A stretch of DNA of 64,000 nucleotides, taken from positions 30,377 to 94,376 of the forward strand of contig DASXZD010000018.1 of assembly GCA_036502085.1 (NCBI GenBank), given 5' to 3'. The translations under genes and the position numbers were made by a program. The notes under the pieces were generated by a model. The model saw only the letters and a program-made list of their open reading frames with translations, was not told the origin of the DNA and made no database searches. Origin of the DNA: PALSA-505 sp036502085 (GTDB lineage Bacteria > Actinomycetota > Actinomycetes > Streptosporangiales > Streptosporangiaceae). This document shows, in pieces, positions 40,643-48,789 of this stretch; position 1 is the stretch's first letter; each line of letters begins with the position of its first letter.

Positions 40643-40901
40643 CGTGTGGCTCGATTGTGCCGGACCAGAGCCCGACTCTGGCGCTCCCGGCGACGACGAG
40701 CCGATCTCAGTCTTCCGCGGAGAGCAGCGCGTCGGGCTGCTCGGTCCGCAGGCCAGTCGTGCCTACCACCACGCGGTCCAGGAGGCCCGCGAAGCTGGCC
40801 TAGTGCCGGTGACCGTAACCACCCGCAGCAAGGCTAGTGACGGGTCCTGGCAGCTGAATCTGGGCCTTCCGGCACGAGGTCAGTTGAGATTCCACGTCTG
40901 A
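40539..40901 (+). CDS. Hypothetical protein, faintly HIRAN-like
   Basis: A 120-aa frame from GTG 40539, with GGAG nine bases upstream. It reads DVLLGVREHVILSPEAQDP, ADIFDVWLDCAG, then SVFRGEQRVGLLGPQASRAY and LVPVTVTTRSKA, DGSWQLNLGLPA. The second half vaguely resembles HIRAN domains (VGLLG, A-Y, then a basic strand and a final beta strand); I would not rely on this. It overlaps the previous frame by 104 bases; either two genes or one frameshifted gene. Confidence 0.55.
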   Translation: MRGGPRDVLLGVREHVILSPEAQDPLAVGEADIFDVWLDCAGPEPDSGAPGDDEPISVFRGEQRVGLLGPQASRAYHHAVQEAREAGLVPVTVTTRSKASDGSWQLNLGLPARGQLRFHV

Positions 40902-40913
40902 TTCTGACGCTGT

Positions 40914-41273
40914 TCAACTGCCTGCCGGTCCAGTCGGCTGACGGCCAGGGGGGTTCGGCGGCTCGCCCTCGGGGACCAGCCGACGTTCCGTGGTTCTGGG
41001 CCGGATCAGCGGAGTGACCTGGCTGCGCACGAACATGCCGAACAGGGCGGTCATGATCCCGATCACCGCCCCGGTCTCCGAGTTGCTCCAGTGCCACCAC
41101 TGGAATGCGATGCCGAGCGCGATGAAGGCCGTCACCAGGGACTGCGTTGCCGCCGACTCCAGCCTGACCCATTTCACGATGACCTTGAATACCTGCTCGA
41201 CCTGCGAGGGACCCGATCGGCCTGGGGGCGCCGTTGACTCGCCCGGGGGCGGCGGGACATTCCCCGCCATCAT
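40914..41273 (-). CDS. Small two-span membrane protein
   Basis: A 119-aa protein with a Pro/Gly-rich N terminus (NVPPPPGESTAPPGRSG), an amphipathic segment VFKVIVKWVRLESAA, and two hydrophobic helices (LVTAFIALGIAFQWW and AVIGIMTALFGMFV), followed by a basic then Pro-rich tail. Size and topology resemble holin-like or phage-type membrane proteins, but no family is recognised. Starts ATG 41273 (or 41270). Convergent with 40539-40901. Confidence 0.75.
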   Translation of the reverse strand: MMAGNVPPPPGESTAPPGRSGPSQVEQVFKVIVKWVRLESAATQSLVTAFIALGIAFQWWHWSNSETGAVIGIMTALFGMFVRSQVTPLIRPRTTERRLVPEGEPPNPPGRQPTGPAGS

Positions 41274-41364
41274 GAAGTCTTTGCCGTGTTATGCCACATA
41301 CGGGGCAATGTTTCCAGGGACAGCTGGCCGCGTCAGGAACTCGCGGGAACTTCTGCCTCACCGG

Positions 41365-41541
41365 TCAGCAGGCGAGGCACCCGGTCGCGGTCATCGCGGT
41401 AGCCGCGGCCATCGCCTCGCAGATCGGACAGGACAGCTGCCGCGCCGCCGACTCCAGCGCCGCAGCGAATTCCGGCTGCTTTTCGCGCAGCAGCCTGCGC
41501 ACGTACGCCCTGTTCTCTTGCGCCCGCTCACTGATGCTCAC
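41365..41541 (-). CDS. 58-aa peptide with Cys/Thr-rich C terminus
   Basis: GTG 41541 with GAGGGGG about nine bases upstream, to TGA 41365. The N-terminal 36 residues are charged and helical (SISERAQENRAYVRRLLREK). The C terminus reads CPICEAMAAATAMTATGCLAC: four Cys, several Thr, few charges. This leader-plus-core look is reminiscent of RiPP precursors; alternatively the Cys residues bind a metal. No lanthipeptide synthetase or other RiPP enzyme is adjacent. Real expression is supported only by the ribosome site and codon pattern. Confidence 0.6.
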   Translation of the reverse strand: MSISERAQENRAYVRRLLREKQPEFAAALESAARQLSCPICEAMAAATAMTATGCLAC

Positions 41542-41665
41542 GCACGGCCCCCTCTCGTCTGGGGCATGTCCTCCGGCCTGCAGCTACGAGACTCGCCGTA
41601 AGGCGGGTCATCCCGCATAGGGCAGATGCCTTATCTTTCCGTACGGTGCGGTCTTATGCCTCTGG

Positions 41666-42328
41666 TCAGTTGTGGACTACGTCGGCGTGGTGACAGAAGT
41701 GCACCCGGGCGCCGGTCATGGCCCGCAGGCGCTGGACCGAGTCCCGCCAGGCGGCCAGGTCGTCCGCCTGACCGGTCGGCAGCTTGTCGCGGGCCGGGCG
41801 CAGATACTGGCGCGGCGTGTATGCCGCGTCCCCGATCAGCAGGTCAGGCCCGCCGTCCTCGGACGAGACGAGCACGGACTGGTGCCCCACAGTGTGCCCG
41901 GGAGTGGTGATGACCGACAGGCCGGGCAGCACCTCGGTGTCCCCGTCCAGCAGCTCGAACCTGGCGTTCATGAAGTCGAACCAGCCGCTCAGCTCCGGTG
42001 ACTCGCGCCGCGCCCGGTCCAGCTCGGACCGCTGCACGTAGAACGGAGCGTGCCCGAACACGGCGTTCTGGCCGCAGTGGTCGAAGTGCAGGTGCGTGTT
42101 GATCACCAGCCCGATGTCGGCCGGCGTCATGTCCAGCTCGGCCAGCGCGTCGGCGGCCGACCGGTTGACCACCCGCCAGTCGCTCAGCCACTCATCGGGG
42201 CCGCCCACCCCGGTGTCGACCAGCACCGCACCCGAGGAATGGGTGACCACGAAGCCGTGCACGGGCCACCGCCCCCCGTCCAGGCCGCCCAGGGTGGCGA
42301 GCTGCAACCGCTTGATCTCCAGCGCCAT
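41666..42328 (-). CDS. MBL-fold hydrolase, AHL-lactonase-like
   Basis: A 220-aa metallo-beta-lactamase-fold protein: VLVDTGVGG, VINTHLHFDHCGQN (HxHxDH zinc motif), ITTPGHTVGHQSVLV, and LIGDAAYTPRQYL with the bridging Asp, then FCHHADV. The order and spacing fit the N-acyl-homoserine lactonase family; actinobacterial members may act on other lactones or esters. ATG 42328. Divergent from the MpaB-like gene. Confidence 0.9.
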   Translation of the reverse strand: MALEIKRLQLATLGGLDGGRWPVHGFVVTHSSGAVLVDTGVGGPDEWLSDWRVVNRSAADALAELDMTPADIGLVINTHLHFDHCGQNAVFGHAPFYVQRSELDRARRESPELSGWFDFMNARFELLDGDTEVLPGLSVITTPGHTVGHQSVLVSSEDGGPDLLIGDAAYTPRQYLRPARDKLPTGQADDLAAWRDSVQRLRAMTGARVHFCHHADVVHN

Positions 42329-42483
42329 GGCCCCATCTAACCCCGCCGATACCTGATCCGCACCGGGGGCCGCGTGATTCCCGGCCTGGTACTGGTGGGT
42401 AGTTTGACGGGTATGAGCGGCAACCTGGCCGGATGTCCGGGTCCACGGCCGCGGGACGGCCACGAAGCACAGGAGGTGTCACG

Positions 42484-43377
42484 GTGACCACAGATTCCTA
42501 CGCGGCCGCTACCGACCTGGTCACGCGCGCAGCGGCGGCCTACGTGGCCGGCGTGCCCGAGCACCCCGCGGACGAGGGCTTCTTCGGGCCGGCCAGCGTC
42601 ACCTGGCGGGTGAACACCGACCTGGGCGGGCCGATCGCCGGGCTGCGCGCGCTGATGCTGCAGGCGCTGCACCCGCTGGCCATGGCCGGCGTGGACCAGC
42701 ACAGCGACTGGCGGCAGGATCCGGTCGGCAGGCTCGCCGCCACCTCCACCTACGTCACCACGATCAGCTTCGGCGAGCGAGCGGTCGCGGAACGGGCCGC
42801 GGCCCGGGTGCGCCGGATCCACGAGCACGTCACCGGCGTGGACACGATCACCGGTCGGCCGTACGCGGCCGACGATCCCGCGCTGCTGCTGTGGGTGCAC
42901 GCGGCGCTGGTCGACTCGTCGCTGGCCGGCTGCCGGTTCGTCGGCACCCCGCTGTCGCCCGCGGACGCGGACCGCTACGTGGCCGAGATGACGGTCGCGG
43001 CCGAGCTGGTCGGCGTGCCGCGTGAGATGATCCCCGCCGACGTCGCCGCGCTCGACGCGTACATCGCGTCGGTCCAGCCCGACCTGCGCTGCACGCCGGC
43101 CGCCAGCGAGTCGATGGCCTACCTGCTCGACCCGCCGGGCCTGGACGAGGACGTCGCCGAGATCTGGCAGGACGTGCGCGACGGCACGGTCGCCTCGCTG
43201 CCGGACTGGGCGGCCGGCCTGTACGGGTACTCCCGGCCCGGGCCGCTGAGCGACGCCCGCTGGAACGAGATCCGCCAGGCGCTCGGCGTCCTGGACGCGG
43301 TGTTCATCGGCGAGCCCGGCGTGCTCGAGGCGCGACAGCGGATCACCCTGCGGACGCGGGCAGCGCAGTGCTCATAA
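42484..43377 (+). CDS. MpaB-like (DUF2236) oxygenase family protein
   Basis: A 297-aa protein: FFGPASVTWRVNTDLGGPIAGL, LMLQALHPLAMAGVDQHSDW, DPVGRLAATSTYVTTISFG, LLLWVHAALVDS. The HP and WVH histidines match the DUF2236 fold shared by MpaB and latex-clearing-type heme oxygenases. GTG 42484 is chosen by GGAGGTG upstream. The stop codon is embedded in an AT-rich repeat that leads directly to the ABC1 gene, suggesting a two-gene unit. Confidence 0.9.
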   Translation: MTTDSYAAATDLVTRAAAAYVAGVPEHPADEGFFGPASVTWRVNTDLGGPIAGLRALMLQALHPLAMAGVDQHSDWRQDPVGRLAATSTYVTTISFGERAVAERAAARVRRIHEHVTGVDTITGRPYAADDPALLLWVHAALVDSSLAGCRFVGTPLSPADADRYVAEMTVAAELVGVPREMIPADVAALDAYIASVQPDLRCTPAASESMAYLLDPPGLDEDVAEIWQDVRDGTVASLPDWAAGLYGYSRPGPLSDARWNEIRQALGVLDAVFIGEPGVLEARQRITLRTRAAQCS

Positions 43378-43497
43378 ATAAAGCAGCACAGTGCTCATAA
43401 ATAAAGCACAGTGCTCATAGATAAAGGCTCATAAATAAAAGTTCCAAAATAAAAGTTCCAAAATAAAAACAGTGCTCATGAAGAAGGCACAGCGCTC
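43361..43497 (+). repeat. AT-rich degenerate tandem repeat joining two genes
   Basis: Units like GCACAGTGCTCATAAATAAA recur four to five times (from 43361), then GTTCCAAAATAAAA twice, then CAGTGCTCATGAAGAAG and CACAGCGCTCATGAAC. The first unit contains the MpaB stop codon and the last contains the ABC1 start. An 8-codon frame ATG 43478 to TGA 43501 overlaps the ABC1 start. Base composition is far below the surrounding GC. Confidence 0.85.
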
Positions 43498-44952
43498 ATG
43501 AACAAGAAGGTCTACGCCGGCCTGGGGGTCGGCGCCGCGGCGGCGGTCGCCGTCCTCGCCCGCCGCCAGCTTGGCCAGCGCCTCGGCCCTGGCCTCGGCC
43601 GGCTGCGGTTCAGCCGCGGCCAGGCGACGCTCAAGCTCGTCGCCAGGGGCGGCGCGCGGTACGCCGCCAGCGCCCCGCGGCTGTTCGCCGCTGCGGGGGA
43701 GGGCCGGGAGCAGCTGCGCAACGAGCTGGCGCTGCAGACTGCCGAAGACGTCGCCGTCACGCTGGGGGCGATGAAGGGCGTGCTGATGAAGATCGGCCAG
43801 ATGGCCAGCTACGTCGACGACGGGCTGTCCCCGGCGGTTCGGCGCACGCTCAGCAGGCTGCAGGACAGCGTGCCGCCGATGAGCCCGGAGCTAGCCGCGC
43901 GCGTGCTGGAAGAAGAGCTCGGTCAGCCGCCGGAGCAGGTCTTCGCGCGCTGGGATCCCGAGCCGATCGCCGCCGCGTCGATCGGGCAGGTGCACCGCGC
44001 GATCACCCGCGACGGGCGCGCGGTCGCGGTGAAGGTGCAGTACCCGGGCATCGCCGAGACGATGGCCGCCGACCTGGAAAATGTCGCGCTGCTGCGCCGG
44101 ATGCTCAAGATCACCGCGCCGAGCCAAGACGTCGACGCGCTCATCGCCGAGCTGCGCGAGCGCATCCTGGAAGAGCTCGACTACCGCAGGGAGGCGGAGA
44201 ACCAGCGGATGCTGGCCGCGTTCTACGACGGCCACCCGACCATCCACATCCCCAAGATCATCGACGAGTTTTCCGGCCGCAGGGTGGTGACCAGCGAGCT
44301 CTCGGACGGCGTCCGGTTCGCCGAGCTGACCGGCTGGTCGCAGGCCGAGCGCGACCTGGCGGCGGAGACGATCTACCGCTTCGTGTTCCGCAGCCTGTAC
44401 GAGGTCGGCGCGTTCAACGGCGACCCGCACCCCGGCAACTACCTCTTCCACGGCGGCGGCCGGGTCACGTTCCTCGACTTCGGGCTGGTCAAGCACTTCA
44501 GCACGACCGAGCTCAAGCCGCTGGTGGACATGGTCCGGTGCATGTGCGTAGACAACGATCCCGAGGCGTTCAGGCGCAGCATGGAAGAGGCGGGGTTCCT
44601 CATTCCGAACGCACCGGTGAGCACCGAGGCCGTCGTCGATCACCTCGCCATTTTCTACGCCACCGTGCGCGTGCCGGGGCCGCAGACGATGACCGAAGAG
44701 TACGCGTCCTCCGTCGTGCGCAAGTTCTTCGACGTGCGCAGCCCGCTGGCCCCTTACGTGAGCGTGCCGCGGTCGTACGTGATCCTGCAGCGGATCAACC
44801 TGGGCCTGTTCGCGCTGCTCGGGCAGTTGCACGCGACCGGTGACTGGCGGGCCGTCGCCGAGGAGATCTGGCCGTTCGTGCAGGGCCCGCCGTCCACCCC
44901 GATGGGCGAGGCCGAGGCGGCCTGGCGGGCGCGCCGACTAGCCAGGGCGTAG
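43498..44952 (+). CDS. ABC1/UbiB-family atypical kinase
   Basis: A 484-aa protein: KIGQMASYVDDGLSPAVR (the KxGQ motif), AASIGQVHRAITRDGRAVAV, KVQYPGIAETMAAD, GAFNGDPHPGNYLFHGGG and FLDFGLVKHF as the metal-binding DFG. An N-terminal hydrophobic stretch (YAGLGVGAAAAVAVLA) may anchor it in the membrane. UbiB-type kinases act in quinone/lipid metabolism. ATG 43498 lies within the AT repeat; GAAGG is 12 bases upstream. A strong terminator follows. Confidence 0.93.
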   Translation: MNKKVYAGLGVGAAAAVAVLARRQLGQRLGPGLGRLRFSRGQATLKLVARGGARYAASAPRLFAAAGEGREQLRNELALQTAEDVAVTLGAMKGVLMKIGQMASYVDDGLSPAVRRTLSRLQDSVPPMSPELAARVLEEELGQPPEQVFARWDPEPIAAASIGQVHRAITRDGRAVAVKVQYPGIAETMAADLENVALLRRMLKITAPSQDVDALIAELRERILEELDYRREAENQRMLAAFYDGHPTIHIPKIIDEFSGRRVVTSELSDGVRFAELTGWSQAERDLAAETIYRFVFRSLYEVGAFNGDPHPGNYLFHGGGRVTFLDFGLVKHFSTTELKPLVDMVRCMCVDNDPEAFRRSMEEAGFLIPNAPVSTEAVVDHLAIFYATVRVPGPQTMTEEYASSVVRKFFDVRSPLAPYVSVPRSYVILQRINLGLFALLGQLHATGDWRAVAEEIWPFVQGPPSTPMGEAEAAWRARRLARA

Positions 44953-45058
44953 CTCTTACCGGCGGGCCGGCCGGGCTCTTGGCGTCTGCGCTGGGCGCCT
45001 GACGGGGCTGGGGGCGGAGGGGGAACGCCGCTCCGTTAGGGAAAATTGAATGAAAATG

Positions 45059-45113
45059 CCTTCGGCCAGGTACCGGCGGGGCTCGCACTGAGCCCGGCCG
45101 GCCTGGCCGAAGG
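45059..45113. terminator. Long hairpin between convergent genes
   Basis: CCTTCGGCCAGG (45059-45070) and CCTGGCCGAAGG (45102-45113) pair perfectly; inside, CCGGC and GGGCTC pair with GAGCCC and GCCGG, giving an almost continuous stem with a five-base loop. It lies between the ABC1 gene and the convergent G1 protease. Confidence 0.85.
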
Positions 45114-45151
45114 CACTCTTTAGATAAGGGCTGGTGAACCGCCGGGCCTAG

Positions 45152-46018
45152 CTAGAAGCTGTCATTCCAGGTGACCTTGAACGCGTTGCCGGTCGCGTTC
45201 AGGTTGCCGGGAGTGGCCAGGGCGTAGGACTGGCTGCCGTCGATCATGGTGATCTCGTCGTCGGGGAACGAGGAGATCTTGCCGATCGTGGCGCCGGACT
45301 TCACCGTGGCGGCGGTCAGGCTCCAGGTGCCGAAGTTGGGCAGCGGGAACTCGCCCCGCGGGCCGCTCGGTGCCTCGGCGATCCACTCGGCGCTGGTGTC
45401 GACGCAGGTCGCCGCGGCGCATGACTGGGTGGTGGTGAAGCTGTTGGCCGGGATGGTGGAGTCGGTGACGGTGAGCTTGTAGTTGGTGCTGGTCTTGATC
45501 ACCGAAGCGGCGATCTGGTCGCCGGGGGCGACGGTGGTGCCGACGACCTGGATGCTATTGCTGGGGAACATCTCCCACCAGGTGTCGTAGAAGACAGATC
45601 CCTCGAAGCACTGGGCCAGCGTGCCGTCCTGCTCGACCGTGCTGCTGCTGAAGCCGTCGATGCCCACCCAGAAGACCGCGAGCTGGTCCTCGTTGGTATT
45701 GCAGACGATCGAGGGCTCCTTCCATTTGCCGGTGATCTTGCTGTAGGTGTTGCTGGCGGTGTTGTCGTCGGCGTAGCCGGCCCAGTTGAAGCTGCCGACC
45801 TGGGTCTGGCCCCCAACGTGGATCACGTGGCCACCATGCTGGGGCGATCCGATCTTGAGATGCTCCAGAGCGACGCGGGCGGCCGCGGCTGCGCGGGCCT
45901 CCTTGGACGTGTGTGTTGCCGTGTGTGTTGCCGTGCTAGCGCCAGCGCTCGGGCTGATTGCCAGCGAGACGAGGGCTAGGGCGGGCAGAAGCATGAGCGA
46001 GGACCGCAGAAGGCGCAC
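45152..46018 (-). CDS. Secreted G1-family (eqolisin) glutamic endopeptidase
   Basis: A 288-aa protein with signal peptide LMLLPALALVSLAISPSAG and a short propeptide. Mature-domain motifs: SFNWAGYADD, VFWVGIDGFSSSTVEQDG with the catalytic Gln, SVFYDTWWEMFP, and SAEWIAEAPSGP with the catalytic Glu. These define acid proteases of peptidase family G1, active at low pH. GTG 46018 starts 43 bases downstream of a promoter that is duplicated before the S53 protease gene. Confidence 0.92.
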   Translation of the reverse strand: MRLLRSSLMLLPALALVSLAISPSAGASTATHTATHTSKEARAAAAARVALEHLKIGSPQHGGHVIHVGGQTQVGSFNWAGYADDNTASNTYSKITGKWKEPSIVCNTNEDQLAVFWVGIDGFSSSTVEQDGTLAQCFEGSVFYDTWWEMFPSNSIQVVGTTVAPGDQIAASVIKTSTNYKLTVTDSTIPANSFTTTQSCAAATCVDTSAEWIAEAPSGPRGEFPLPNFGTWSLTAATVKSGATIGKISSFPDDEITMIDGSQSYALATPGNLNATGNAFKVTWNDSF

Positions 46019-46060
46019 AGTGATCTCCCCTTCGAGGGCGCGGGGCCGGATACTTCCGCG

Positions 46061-46090
46061 ATCGTAACTTTGGGAACGATTTGATCACAA
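46061..46090 (-). promoter_or_regulatory. Promoter of the G1 protease (shared module, copy 1)
   Basis: On the minus strand TTGTGA (46090-46085), 18-base spacer, TACGAT (46066-46061). The surroundings, CATTGTGATYAA to GTTACGATCGCGGAAGT and then CGCACAGTGAT at the start codon, are shared with the region 48537-48617 upstream of the S53 protease. Confidence 0.7.
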
Positions 46091-46163
46091 TGGCTCATTT
46101 CGGGCGCATTTTGATACGGCTTTGCCGACGTTAATGGGAACTATTTCCCGTTTGGGCACGCTG

Positions 46164-46202
46164 GCGCGGCCCCTGGGCGAAACGGTTTCCCAGGGGCCGC
46201 GC
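46164..46202. terminator. Terminator of the S53 protease gene
   Basis: GCGCGGCCCCTGGG (46164-46177) pairs perfectly with CCCAGGGGCCGCGC (46189-46202), 11-base loop, 17 bp past the stop of the minus-strand S53 gene. Confidence 0.8.
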
Positions 46203-46218
46203 GGCGTTTGTCAGGCCG

Positions 46219-48438
46219 TCAGGCGGTGTATGTGTATTGGTCGGCCGTGGTGATCGCGCTGAGCGTGACGTCCTCGGCGGAAATCCGGATATCGACGGTA
46301 CCGATCGCGTGGGCCGGCATCACCACCGTGCACTTGGTGGTGCTCGTGCAGTTAGCGGGCACGTCCTTCGTTCCGATCACGGCCATGTCGGCGCCGGCGA
46401 TGGGCATGAAGCCGGTGCCGGTCACCGTGACCGTGGTCCCGCCGGCCTTCGTTCCCGACTTGGGCGAGATGGCCGTCACCTTCGTTCTGGTCAGCTTCGT
46501 CGCGTAGGCCTGGCACATCATCGCCGCGAGCCCGGGGAAGAACTCGCTGGACGTCCCGCCCGCGCCGATCCCGGTGACCAGCGGCACGCCAAGGCCGGAC
46601 GCCATGTCGTACCCGGCGGTCGCGGGGAACAGCCCGCCGAAGTAGCCGGACGGGGTGTAGTCGTTGTTGCCCAGCGTGATGTCGCCGAAGACCTCCGGCT
46701 CGTCGGCGCCGCCGGAGTAGATGTAGGCGTGGTCGACTCCGGTCTGCCCGTACATGCCCTGCGGCAGCACGCCCGCGTCGCCCGAGCCGTAGGCGGCGCA
46801 GAACGGCGAGGCGTCGATCAGCGCGGCGACGGCCGCCCACAGCGGCGCCGCGGCGCTGGTGCCGCCGATCACCGTCCAGCCTCCCTTGTACCGGACGACG
46901 TACCCGCCGAAGGGATCGGCGTCGGCCGACACGTCAGGCTCCTGGCGGATGTGCCTGGTCACCGACGTCGGGCAGGCGGAGTTCGTCGCCGAGTCGCTGC
47001 CGATCAGGCCGGGGATCGCGGTCTGGTACTGGTAGGTCGGCATGCACCAGTAGCCGGACAGCCCGCCGCCGCCGGCGCCGTTGCCGCTCGACGACTCGTT
47101 CCACACGGTCTCGGCCGACGCGCCGATCGTCGTGCCGCCGACGCCCTCCACGAACGGCTGAGCGGCCGGGTTCCCGGCCGACACGGCGCCCGCGTCCGGC
47201 CCGCCCGAGCGCAGGCAGCCGGTGGAGCCGGTGTCGCCCGCGGCCGCGAAGACCGTCTCGCCCTGGGTGTTGGCCTGCTCGAAGACGGTCTGCTCCTCGG
47301 AGACCAGCGTCTGGTCGGAGTACGCCTCGCAGCTTCCCCACGAGGTCGTGATGACCTGGTCCTGGTCGGCGGTGATGATCGCGTTGTAGATGTCGAAGCT
47401 GTCGGCGTCGGAGGCGTTCTTGCCCTGGTAGACGTCGATCGCGACATCAGGAGCGAGCCCCAGGACGTCCTCGATGTCCAGGGCTGCCTCGCCCTCGCCC
47501 GCGCCGGTGCCCGAGCCGCCGTCGACCTTCTTGTAGGTGACCGAGGTGGTCACCTTGTAGCAGGTCTTGTACTGGTTGATGTCAGTGGTCAGGTTGGGCT
47601 CTTGCTCGTAGACCGCGACCCGGACTCCGGAGCCCAGGTCGCCCAGTCCGTACAGGGGCGCCATCAGGTAGTAGCTGGCGAACTGGTTCGCGGTGAAGCC
47701 GTCGTCGTTGACTCCGGCGGTCTTCGCGGCGGCGCACGCCTTCGGCCCGACCACGTCCGGCTGGCTGAGCGGGCGGCCGGCAGTCATTCCTCGCTGGGCG
47801 ATTTTGGCTTTGAGTGCTGGCTTGGGCTTGGCGAGCATGCTGTGGTCGGGGTAGAGCGTGTTCAGGCCGAGCACTCCGGAGACGTAGGGCGCGGCTGCGG
47901 CGGAGAACTTCGGTGCCGCCGAGTTCGCGTAGGCGACCCGGCCGCCCGCGAGCCGGTATCGCGACAGCGAGATGCCGAACGCGTGCTCCGCAGCGGCCGC
48001 CGTCGTGCTGACCGGGATCGACAGCCGGTTGGAGCTGACCGCGCCCGGCCTCAGCCCGGCCTGCCGCAGCGCGGCCCGGACGGCCGCTACCGACGCCAGC
48101 GTCGGCCCGAACCGCGGTCCGAACTGCCCCGGCCGCAGGAAGTGGTGGAAGAACGGCGACTGCCGGTTCGACAGGCCGGCCAGGAACGCGTTCAGGGCGG
48201 CCTGGTCACCGACCTTGAGCACCACGTCCAGGTGGAGCTTGCTCGCTGCGGCCAGCGGGCCGAGCCTGACCGCACCGTGGGGGAGCCGGGCGGGCGCGTC
48301 CGCCGTCAGCCGGATCGCCGCGGTGCTCTTAGAGGTCTTCAGCGGCTGCGCGCTGGACGGCACCGCGGACGCCACGGCGCCGCTGAGCCCGACGACGCTC
48401 GCCGCGCCGAGAGCCAGGAATCGTCTGCTGATGTTCAT
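46219..48438 (-). CDS. Secreted S53 sedolisin-type peptidase with IPT/TIG domain
   Basis: A 739-aa protein. Signal peptide from ATG 48438 (NISRRFLALGAASVVGLSG). A pro-kumamolisin activation domain (SPFFHHFLRPGQFGPRFG) spans about residues 60-200. The catalytic domain has EAALDIEDVLGLAPDVAI with the Glu-X3-Asp pair, and VIGGTSAAAPLWAAVAALI with the nucleophile Ser. The last 90 residues are an IPT/TIG domain (ISPKSGTKAGGTTVTVTGTG). Such enzymes are acid endopeptidases. The start overlaps the stop of a 34-codon leader frame (ATGA). The promoter module is shared with the G1 protease. Confidence 0.94.
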   Translation of the reverse strand: MNISRRFLALGAASVVGLSGAVASAVPSSAQPLKTSKSTAAIRLTADAPARLPHGAVRLGPLAAASKLHLDVVLKVGDQAALNAFLAGLSNRQSPFFHHFLRPGQFGPRFGPTLASVAAVRAALRQAGLRPGAVSSNRLSIPVSTTAAAAEHAFGISLSRYRLAGGRVAYANSAAPKFSAAAAPYVSGVLGLNTLYPDHSMLAKPKPALKAKIAQRGMTAGRPLSQPDVVGPKACAAAKTAGVNDDGFTANQFASYYLMAPLYGLGDLGSGVRVAVYEQEPNLTTDINQYKTCYKVTTSVTYKKVDGGSGTGAGEGEAALDIEDVLGLAPDVAIDVYQGKNASDADSFDIYNAIITADQDQVITTSWGSCEAYSDQTLVSEEQTVFEQANTQGETVFAAAGDTGSTGCLRSGGPDAGAVSAGNPAAQPFVEGVGGTTIGASAETVWNESSSGNGAGGGGLSGYWCMPTYQYQTAIPGLIGSDSATNSACPTSVTRHIRQEPDVSADADPFGGYVVRYKGGWTVIGGTSAAAPLWAAVAALIDASPFCAAYGSGDAGVLPQGMYGQTGVDHAYIYSGGADEPEVFGDITLGNNDYTPSGYFGGLFPATAGYDMASGLGVPLVTGIGAGGTSSEFFPGLAAMMCQAYATKLTRTKVTAISPKSGTKAGGTTVTVTGTGFMPIAGADMAVIGTKDVPANCTSTTKCTVVMPAHAIGTVDIRISAEDVTLSAITTADQYTYTA

Positions 48439-48539
48439 TTCGCCTCCGCGGAAAGCTGGCAGGTCGCGCGCTGGCATTCCGGTTGAGGCTCCGATTTGGT
48501 ACTAGGACGGCTATTAACAAAGGACCACAGGCGACGCAC
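48435..48539 (-). CDS. Possible 34-aa leader peptide coupled to the S53 gene
   Basis: GTG 48539 to TGA 48435, whose ATGA overlaps the S53 start. The GTG context (GGGGGG, then AATCACTGTGCG) is the same as at the G1 protease start, and the first residues VRRLWSF resemble VRLLRSS of that protein. It may be a regulatory leader, or a leftover 5' end copied with the promoter module. No ribosome site stronger than GGGGGG. Confidence 0.45.
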   Translation of the reverse strand: MRRLWSFVNSRPSTKSEPQPECQRATCQLSAEAK

Positions 48540-48588
48540 AGTGATTCCCCCCTCACTCCAGGGATGCGGGGCGGACGAAACTTTCGCG

Positions 48589-48617
48589 ATCGTAACTGTT
48601 ATACCTATTAATCACAA
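48589..48617 (-). promoter_or_regulatory. Promoter of the S53 protease (shared module, copy 2)
   Basis: On the minus strand TTGTGA (48617-48612), 17-base spacer, TACGAT (48594-48589), within the same extended context as the G1 protease promoter. The leader frame starts about 50 bases downstream. Confidence 0.7.
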
Positions 48618-48700
48618 TGATCCCTTTAGTCTGGATTTATCCGGCTCTTGGTGATTCTGGTGCGGCTAAAGTAGTTTGCGCGGTTAAGTAGTTTCCGTGG

Positions 48701-48741
48701 TCGGGCGGGTCGGGCGGGTCGGGCGGGTCGGGCGGGTCGGG
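48701..48741 (+). repeat. TCGGGCGGG tandem repeat, G-quadruplex-prone
   Basis: Four full 9-bp units (48701-48736) and a partial fifth give nine GGG runs in about 41 bases, on the coding strand 50-90 bases upstream of the NRDE gene. It lies outside any convincing gene. Confidence 0.85.
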
Positions 48742-48789
48742 TGCGGGTGTGCGGGGGCGGCCGTAGCCGGGTCTGATCCAATGAGGGGC

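Noticed and set aside
46237..48486. Very long open frame antisense to the S53 protease gene (plus strand, over 700 codons)
   Set aside because: Arg/Gly/Val-rich composition without domains; an artefact of high GC opposite a real gene whose catalytic motifs are clear.
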